Positions 5,844 through 11,152 of a DNA stretch of 11,152 nt are shown here, one piece after another. Under the pieces are notes generated by a model, which was not told the DNA's origin, ran no database searches, and saw only the letters and a list, made by a program, of their open reading frames with translations. A program made the translations under genes and the position numbers. Position 1 is the stretch's first letter, and each line of letters starts with the position of its first letter. The DNA lies in NCBI GenBank assembly GCA_902554135.1, contig CACDNJ010000016.1, forward strand, positions 1 through 11,152, written 5' to 3'. Source of the DNA: an uncultured Pelagibacteraceae bacterium (GTDB taxonomy: Bacteria; Pseudomonadota; Alphaproteobacteria; Pelagibacterales; Pelagibacteraceae).

Positions 5844-7718
5844 ATGGATAGCTTTTTATTAATTATATTTTGTTTATCTCTCATTCCGCTAGTTTTGTTG
5901 GGGTACATGTCAAAAGATACATCCTTTTTTTTACCGAACAATGAAACAGACAATGAAAAAATGCTTAGAGCAGCAAAAATAATAAATATTTTCGACTGGC
6001 CGTCAAAGATGCATCAGATAAAAGATAATCGAAGTCAGTATAGAGAGTATTGGACAATCATGTGCTCAACATTAATGAAAATTTTTAAAAATCAAAAAAA
6101 TGATTTTTTTACAATAATATTAGGATTATTAGCTAATTTTTTTTCTACTATTTTAATTTATTTTATATTTTCAAACTATTTTGATCAAACGATAGGACTT
6201 ATAGCAAGCTTAATTTATTTAACATCTTTTTGGTCTTATCATATTTGTTTATTTATTGGGCATGTTGTCTTGTCACAAATGTTTTTTTTATTAAGCATTT
6301 TATTTTTACAATTAGCAAATGATCAAACTATTTTTATACAATTGTTTTTATTTGCTTTAGCAGGGTCGTTTTCGGTAATAAGTTTTGCTTCATCAAGCGC
6401 GTCTTGGAAATATCCACCTTTAGCGTTAATTGCATTTTTATTCTCAATTAAAAATGACTTCTCAATAAGCCCTGGTATTTTAGATACAGATTTATTTCTT
6501 ATTTCAATACCTTTGTTGTTTTCAGCAGCCATACTATATTCCCTAAAGAATATAGGAAAGAAAAGTTTCCTTAAAAAGTTAAGCATAATTCTTTTTGCCT
6601 TCATTATTCTCTCGTTAATTTTATTATCAATTTTAAAAATTACTTATTTAGGTCAGTTAAAAATTGCCTCTTTCTTTTTTGGATTTACCATCATTTTTCT
6701 TCATTTAACATTACCCATCAAAGATTTTGCTAATAATTTAAAAAGGTATCTTATTTGGAGAGCAAGTATTCAATTTAGTCATTTTTTATCTTACCCTGAC
6801 AAATTTCAAATAGAATTATTTAAAAAGAAATTGCCTACAGATTTTCGAGGCGGTGGAATGTACTGGAATTTTAAAGTTTTTAATGTATTTATGCCTTTTC
6901 TTTTTCCAATTTATTTGATTTCAGTTTTATCTTTTTGTTTTATTTCTATATTTGATTTATTCAACTTTAAAAACTATGTTTTATTTATAAATTTCATAAT
7001 TTTTTTTATTATAAGCTTTGTCCCTATTTTAATTCATGATTTGACTAAAGGAATCAAAGTTGGGAAAGCTTACTTTGCAATATTTCTCACTTTTTTAATT
7101 TTTCCTTTTATCTTTTTAAACAATTTACAATATAGTTCATTTGCAAGTATTTTAGATAATAAATCGATAATAATATACGTATTTTATTTTATTTGTTTTT
7201 TACAAGCAATTCACACTATTTTTGTAATCAATGAAACTTTAAATTCAAGGTTATTTGTAAAAAATTTATATAATTTTCTTTTAAAAAATAAAATTACTGA
7301 ATTTAGTACTTACGACAACAAATATAATGAATGTTTTGTAAAAAATATGCTCGAATCATTTCCAAATAATTTTAAAATAAATTTTATTAAAAATCTAAAT
7401 GAATTGAAGAATAATAAAAACAAATTATTAGTTGTTCCGCCAATAACTTCAAAGGTTTTTAATTTTAATACAGATTATAAAGCTGCTGCAGAGGGCTATT
7501 TCAAGGGCGATCCAAATCTTGTAGATTTAATAAATACAAAAAAAATAGAAAATTACGCAATTAAAAAATTTCAAACAATGAGCTCGTACAAATTTTATAT
7601 TTATGACGATGAAGTTCTGTCCTATAGGTCGATTTACTTAAATCAAATTAAAGATGAGGATAGATATAAAGGTCTTGGATGGGTATTAGACTTAAAAGAT
7701 TTCAAATATTCAATTTAA
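5844..7718 (+). CDS. Polytopic membrane protein, possibly a GT-C-type glycosyltransferase
   Basis: I do not firmly recognise this 624-residue protein. It has an N-terminal helix (3-21), a polar loop of about 65 residues rich in charged and aromatic residues (22-87, with NIFDWPSK and QYREYW), then a run of hydrophobic helices from about 88 to 465. The stretch from 93 to 157, with IGLIASLIYLTSFWSYH, recalls the membrane core of GT-C (PMT/ArnT-like) transferases, which use polyprenyl-linked sugars at the periplasmic face. The acidic residues of the first loop (D25, E34, D36, E38) could fill the GT-C catalytic role, but no clear motif is seen. Residues about 470-624 form a soluble C-terminal domain with KLLVVPPITS (527-536). 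Position directly after the ABC exporter suggests a role in transferring, polymerising or ligating the exported glycan. A polymerase or ligase is an alternative. Confidence 0.6.
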   Translation: MDSFLLIIFCLSLIPLVLLGYMSKDTSFFLPNNETDNEKMLRAAKIINIFDWPSKMHQIKDNRSQYREYWTIMCSTLMKIFKNQKNDFFTIILGLLANFFSTILIYFIFSNYFDQTIGLIASLIYLTSFWSYHICLFIGHVVLSQMFFLLSILFLQLANDQTIFIQLFLFALAGSFSVISFASSSASWKYPPLALIAFLFSIKNDFSISPGILDTDLFLISIPLLFSAAILYSLKNIGKKSFLKKLSIILFAFIILSLILLSILKITYLGQLKIASFFFGFTIIFLHLTLPIKDFANNLKRYLIWRASIQFSHFLSYPDKFQIELFKKKLPTDFRGGGMYWNFKVFNVFMPFLFPIYLISVLSFCFISIFDLFNFKNYVLFINFIIFFIISFVPILIHDLTKGIKVGKAYFAIFLTFLIFPFIFLNNLQYSSFASILDNKSIIIYVFYFICFLQAIHTIFVINETLNSRLFVKNLYNFLLKNKITEFSTYDNKYNECFVKNMLESFPNNFKINFIKNLNELKNNKNKLLVVPPITSKVFNFNTDYKAAAEGYFKGDPNLVDLINTKKIENYAIKKFQTMSSYKFYIYDDEVLSYRSIYLNQIKDEDRYKGLGWVLDLKDFKYSI

Positions 7719-7725
7719 ATATTAT

Positions 7726-8673
7726 ATGTCTTTCAGAAAAAAAATTGTCTTAGTTTTGGGTAATACTGGATTTCTTGGAAGTCACGTAATTAAAATATTG
7801 AGGAAAAAAAAAACTTACAAGGTTTTTGGAGCTTCATCCTCATTAGGTCAGAATTTCTTAGAATTTCAAAAAACATGTAAATTTTTAAAGAAGATTAGAC
7901 CCGATTATATTTTGAACTGCGCAAGTTTTGGAGGAAGTCTCCATTATGTGATGAAAAATCCAGCAACCATAATTAACAATAATGCAAAAATTATCCTAAA
8001 TCTTTACTCATCAACTTTGCAACTTAGAAAAAAACCAAAAATAATTAATGCAATGGCAAACTGTTCTTATGCAGGAAATGTTAATATTCAAAAAGAGAGT
8101 AATTGGTTAGATGGCCCAGTTCATGACTCGGTTTTCTCATTTGGAAATATAACTAGAATGAAATATTTTGTTTCAAAAGCGTGGTTTGATCAATATAAAA
8201 CTAAATCTGTTAATTTAATATTTGGAGGTTTGTATGGACCAAACGATCATTTAGAAGATCATAGATTGCATGCATTTGATGGCATAATCTTAAGAATGAC
8301 CAAAGCAAAGATGAGCGGGAAAAAAAACTTTGATATTTGGGGAACTGGCAAACCTATAAGAGAATGGATTTATATAGAAGATGCCGCAAAAGCAATGGTG
8401 GAAGCTATGAAAATTAAAGACAACAACCCAAAACCAATAAATGTTTCTCAAAATTTATCTTTATCGATAAATAAAATAGCAGAGGTAGCTAAAAAATATT
8501 TAAAATTTAATTGTAAAATTAAACATGATTTAAAATTTAAAGATGGAGCCTATAAAAAAATTTTACAAAGAAGCAAAAGATACTCACAACTTTTCCCAAA
8601 TTTTAAATTTACAAATTTTGATGAATCAGTGAAAAGAACTGTTAAATATTACGAAGAAGCTCTTAAAAAATAA
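7726..8673 (+). CDS. NAD-dependent epimerase/dehydratase, GDP-L-fucose synthase-like, with altered catalytic pair
   Basis: This 315-residue extended short-chain dehydrogenase most resembles GDP-L-fucose synthase and related epimerase-reductases. The NAD(P)-binding Rossmann motif is GNTGFLG (12-18). Further landmarks are NCASFGGSLHYVMKNP (64-79), ANCSYAG (111-117), LYGPND (169-174), LHAFDG (181-186) and IWGTGKPIREWIYIEDAAKAM (204-224), the substrate-binding part. Aligned by spacing to LYGP, the usual Tyr-xxx-Lys catalytic pair falls on FGNIT, giving F139 and T143 in place of Tyr and Lys. Cys113 and His182, counterparts of the GFS Cys and His, remain. A nearby YFVSK (147-151) has the right spacing internally but lies eight residues too far downstream. 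The enzyme may be inactive, structural, or use different chemistry. It sits 7 bases after the membrane-protein gene and 13 before a second, intact epimerase. Confidence 0.78.
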   Translation: MSFRKKIVLVLGNTGFLGSHVIKILRKKKTYKVFGASSSLGQNFLEFQKTCKFLKKIRPDYILNCASFGGSLHYVMKNPATIINNNAKIILNLYSSTLQLRKKPKIINAMANCSYAGNVNIQKESNWLDGPVHDSVFSFGNITRMKYFVSKAWFDQYKTKSVNLIFGGLYGPNDHLEDHRLHAFDGIILRMTKAKMSGKKNFDIWGTGKPIREWIYIEDAAKAMVEAMKIKDNNPKPINVSQNLSLSINKIAEVAKKYLKFNCKIKHDLKFKDGAYKKILQRSKRYSQLFPNFKFTNFDESVKRTVKYYEEALKK

Positions 8674-8686
8674 TAAGTATAAAAAA

Positions 8687-9526
8687 ATGAGTAAAATTTA
8701 CGTAACTGGTTTCAATGGTTATCTAGGGTCTGCTTTGTGTAAACATATGTTTGATAAAAATTTTATTAAAATCGGCAATCCAAAAAAAAAATATTTGCAA
8801 ACTGATATTTTGAAAGATCTCCCAAATAAGGTTGATAGCGATGCAATTTGTCTTCATCTAGCATCAATATCAGGTGATCAAAGCGAAAAAAATAAAGAGC
8901 TTACTTTTAAAACTAATGTAGAACTAACGAAAAGAATTTGTGATCTTAATTTTAATAAAATAATATTTTTTTCTACAAGCTCGGTTTATGGATCATCTGA
9001 GAAAATTCTAAAAGAAACAGATGATGTTAATCCAACAAATTATTATACAGAGACAAAAATTCTTGCAGAAAATATAATCAAACAGTCAAAAACAAATATT
9101 ATACTTAGAATGTCAAATTTAATGGGAATATCACCGAATATGAATTGGGACTTGTTTGTTAATCAATTGGTAAAAAATATAAAAAAAAATAAAAAAATTG
9201 AAATTTTTAATCCTAATCAATATAGACCATTTCTAAATATATCTGATGCCGTCAATTGTTTATCAAACATAATTGATGAAAGAAAAGTAGAAGGTATATT
9301 TAATTTTGGTTTTACAGATATGAATTATAATAAAACTGAAATACTTACTACACTAAAAAAAATATTTAAGAATTTTAATTATCGAACTTCATCTGAGGGA
9401 GATAAAATTTATCCTACTAAACCACGAGATTACAAAATTAATTGTGAGAAAATCAAAAAGTTTTTCCAAAAAAAAACTGGATTATTAGAAACTTTCCAAC
9501 AGCTTAATAAAATAAATTTTAATTAG
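8687..9526 (+). CDS. NAD-dependent sugar epimerase/dehydratase (extended SDR)
   Basis: This 279-residue short-chain dehydrogenase probably modifies a nucleotide-activated sugar in the cytosol. It carries GFNGYLG (8-14) for dinucleotide binding, HLASISG (57-63), FFSTSSVYG (94-102) with the usual catalytic Ser region, and an intact YTETK (120-124) as the Tyr-xxx-Lys catalytic pair. LRMSNLMG (140-147) and YRPFLNISDAVNCL (179-192) follow as substrate-binding landmarks. It is somewhat shorter than typical UDP-glucose 4-epimerases (about 310-340 residues), which is common for epimerases in glycan islands. The precise sugar cannot be read from the sequence. It lies between the GFS-like gene and an FkbM methyltransferase in the same operon. 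An A10 run at 8782-8791 encodes Lys-Lys-Lys near the N-terminus. Confidence 0.82.
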   Translation: MSKIYVTGFNGYLGSALCKHMFDKNFIKIGNPKKKYLQTDILKDLPNKVDSDAICLHLASISGDQSEKNKELTFKTNVELTKRICDLNFNKIIFFSTSSVYGSSEKILKETDDVNPTNYYTETKILAENIIKQSKTNIILRMSNLMGISPNMNWDLFVNQLVKNIKKNKKIEIFNPNQYRPFLNISDAVNCLSNIIDERKVEGIFNFGFTDMNYNKTEILTTLKKIFKNFNYRTSSEGDKIYPTKPRDYKINCEKIKKFFQKKTGLLETFQQLNKINFN

Positions 9527-9532
9527 TTTAAT

Positions 9533-10204
9533 ATGTTCTTTGATTTTGAAAAATTTTATAATCGTAAAATTCCCTCAAAGCAGGTTTTTATAGATGTAGG
9601 CGCAAATAAAGGGCACTGGTTTCAAAAAATAAATAAAATTTACCCAAAATCAAAAATATACGCTGTAGAGCCAATCAAAGGTATAACTAAAGCAAAGCAA
9701 AATGTTACAATTCTAAATAAGGCAATAGATATTAAAGGCGGTTTAACAAAAAATTTTTATATTACACGTGAAAAAGTTACATCATCACTTCTGCAACAAG
9801 AAAGATCTATCATTGATAAATTTATTACATTTAAAGACAAGAAAGGTTTAATACACAAAAAATCAGACTACGATGTTGTTAAAAAAATTAAAATAAAAAC
9901 CATTAGATTAGATAAAATAATAAAAGAACACAAACTTAAAGAAGTTCATTATCTCAAGATTGACTCGGAGGGAAATGACTTGAACGTTTTAAAAAGCTTA
10001 GGCAAAGAAATTAAAAAGATTTGGGGTTTTGAACTTGAGACATGGAATGAAAAAAAAACTTTATGGAAAAAGCAGCACTGGATTAAAGATTGTGAAAAAT
10101 TTATAAATAAAAGTGGATTTCAAATAGTAAGAAAATTTGTACATGGAAAAGGGAGGAGTACCGACCTTCTTTGTATTAGAAAAGATCTTGTAAAATTTTT
10201 ATGA
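9533..10204 (+). CDS. FkbM-family SAM-dependent methyltransferase
   Basis: This 223-residue protein matches the FkbM methyltransferase family, which O-methylates sugars and other small groups in glycan and natural-product clusters. The SAM-binding motif is FIDVGANKG (19-27), the acidic loop AVEP (44-47), and the family-typical LKIDSEGNDLNVLKSLG is at 141-157. No signal peptide or membrane segment is present, so it should be cytosolic. In this setting it most likely methylates a sugar or sugar intermediate of the surface polysaccharide. The start is 6 bases after the epimerase stop. Its own stop overlaps the next start codon (ATGA at 10201-10204), so the two are translationally coupled. Confidence 0.85.
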   Translation: MFFDFEKFYNRKIPSKQVFIDVGANKGHWFQKINKIYPKSKIYAVEPIKGITKAKQNVTILNKAIDIKGGLTKNFYITREKVTSSLLQQERSIIDKFITFKDKKGLIHKKSDYDVVKKIKIKTIRLDKIIKEHKLKEVHYLKIDSEGNDLNVLKSLGKEIKKIWGFELETWNEKKTLWKKQHWIKDCEKFINKSGFQIVRKFVHGKGRSTDLLCIRKDLVKFL

Positions 10205-11152
10205 ACCTTTCTATTTTAGTACCAACAATGAATAGGCATTTTTTTTGCAAACGTTTAATTAACTATTACAAAAATATAAATTTCAAAGGTCAGTTATTCA
10301 TCTTAGATAGTTCAGACCAAGAAAACGCGGATAAAAATTATAAATTTATAAAAGATTGTAATGATATTTCAATAAATTATATTAATGAAAAAGGAAGCGC
10401 TTTCGTTATTCAAAAAAAAATTGCTTCAGAAATTAAAACTGACTACGTTACTTATTGTGGGGATGATGATTATTTCCTAATTAGTGGAATGAAGTCTATA
10501 ATTTCTTTTTTGGAAAAAAATAATGAATTTATTGGTGCTAACGGAAAAAGTTATAACATAGTTTGTGATGGTAAATTTTCAGAAAAAATATTATTAACCT
10601 ATCCTTGGATACAAACATCTAGATTAGAGGAAAGTTCTTTTGAAAGACTAAAATTCCAAATTAAAAACTATACTGTGCCAGTATTTTCAATTTTCAGAAA
10701 AAACTTTTACTTAAAGATGTTAAATAGCGTTCCAACTTTAGAAGAGGTGAAAAACCTTTGTCCTGAAAAGGAAATATGTGATGAATTAATTCCTGCGTTT
10801 ACACTTGCTTCTTACGGCAAAATAGCTTCTCTTCAAAATATACACTTATTTAGAACATTACATAATCCAAAATTTTATAAACAATCTAATTTTCTTAAAA
10901 GGGAAAAAAATAAAAAAAAGAGAAAAGAAAATTTTTCAAAATCTTTTCATTACCTTAAAAATATATTATCTAAATTACAATTAGATATAGAAAAAAGACC
11001 AATTTCAAAAACCCAATCTATGATCAATGATGAGTATCTTAAAAACGAAAGAAGCATAATGATTAAAAAAAAAATCAGTTTAATTAAGAATTATATTTTT
11101 TTTATTTATAAAATTTATAATAATTTTAAATCTAAAGCCCAAAATTCTTCAA
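10201..11152 (+). CDS. Glycosyltransferase, GT-A / family 2-like (3' end outside the window)
   Basis: An open frame starts at the ATG overlapping the FkbM stop (ATGA) and stays open to the window edge, giving 317 residues without a C-terminus. The N-terminus LSILVPTMNR (3-12) followed by LFILDSS (32-38) is the nucleotide-binding start of a GT-A fold. YCGDDDYF (85-92) provides the DxD metal-binding motif at residues 88-90. This pattern resembles the TIGR00180-type glycosyltransferases of polysaccharide clusters. From about residue 230 it becomes very Lys-rich (FLKREKNKKKRKENF), which could contact the membrane surface or nucleotide-sugar phosphates. It likely adds one sugar to the lipid-linked repeat unit on the cytosolic face; donor and acceptor are unknown. 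The four-base overlap ties its translation to the methyltransferase. Confidence 0.8.
   Translation, partial: MNLSILVPTMNRHFFCKRLINYYKNINFKGQLFILDSSDQENADKNYKFIKDCNDISINYINEKGSAFVIQKKIASEIKTDYVTYCGDDDYFLISGMKSIISFLEKNNEFIGANGKSYNIVCDGKFSEKILLTYPWIQTSRLEESSFERLKFQIKNYTVPVFSIFRKNFYLKMLNSVPTLEEVKNLCPEKEICDELIPAFTLASYGKIASLQNIHLFRTLHNPKFYKQSNFLKREKNKKKRKENFSKSFHYLKNILSKLQLDIEKRPISKTQSMINDEYLKNERSIMIKKKISLIKNYIFFIYKIYNNFKSKAQNSS

Noticed and set aside
6323..6604. Open frame on the - strand inside the polytopic membrane protein gene
   Set aside because: It opposes a long, well-formed membrane protein frame, with no ribosome binding site or domain of its own.
8160..8180. YFVSK (residues 147-151) as the catalytic Tyr-xxx-Lys of the GFS-like enzyme
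   Set aside because: It leaves only 17 residues before LYGP instead of the usual 25, while FGNIT fits the usual spacing exactly; kept as an alternative that a structural model could test.

Overview
The window is very AT-rich, Lys/Asn/Ile-rich and densely coding, with every real gene on the + strand. Gaps between genes are mostly 1-14 bases, or stop/start codons overlap. This suggests a streamlined, low-GC marine bacterium. A SAR11-like (Pelagibacterales) or similar alphaproteobacterium is my best guess, from composition and gene style only; no rRNA or housekeeping marker is present. The content is a surface-polysaccharide (O-antigen/capsule/LPS glycan) biosynthesis and export region.

Left block (1-3092): a good extended -10 promoter near position 76 precedes two tightly spaced genes. 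The first is a CDP-glycerol:polyol glycerophosphotransferase-like enzyme. The second is an integral membrane protein with a C-terminal sulfatase/alkaline-phosphatase-superfamily domain of the phosphoglycerol/phosphoethanolamine transferase type. Together they suggest addition or editing of a phosphopolyol or phosphoester group on a glycan.

Control block (3093-4108): a 140-base intergenic region ends in a near-consensus promoter. One TGTTCA-N5-TGAAC-type palindrome fills its -35/-10 spacer, and a second, perfect palindrome covers the likely transcription start. The first gene downstream is an EPS-associated MarR-family regulator, whose true start is inside the longest open frame. It is followed at once by a NusG/RfaH-like specialised antiterminator. 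The only sizeable gap inside the operon comes next and contains a GC-rich hairpin, GTGCGGAGCATTGG, that resembles the RfaH recruitment site (ops). I propose a two-step switch: the MarR protein represses its own promoter, and the antiterminator made from that transcript then loads at the ops-like site to carry polymerase through the long AT-rich operon.

Biosynthesis/export block (4109 to the right edge): an ABC exporter of the PglK/MsbA type, an unrecognised polytopic membrane protein (possibly GT-C-like), two NAD-dependent sugar epimerase/dehydratase genes, an FkbM-family methyltransferase, and a glycosyltransferase that overlaps it by 4 bp and runs off the window. The first epimerase looks like GDP-L-fucose synthase but appears to have lost its catalytic Tyr/Lys pair. 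No tRNA, rRNA, CRISPR array, insertion sequence or attachment site was found.
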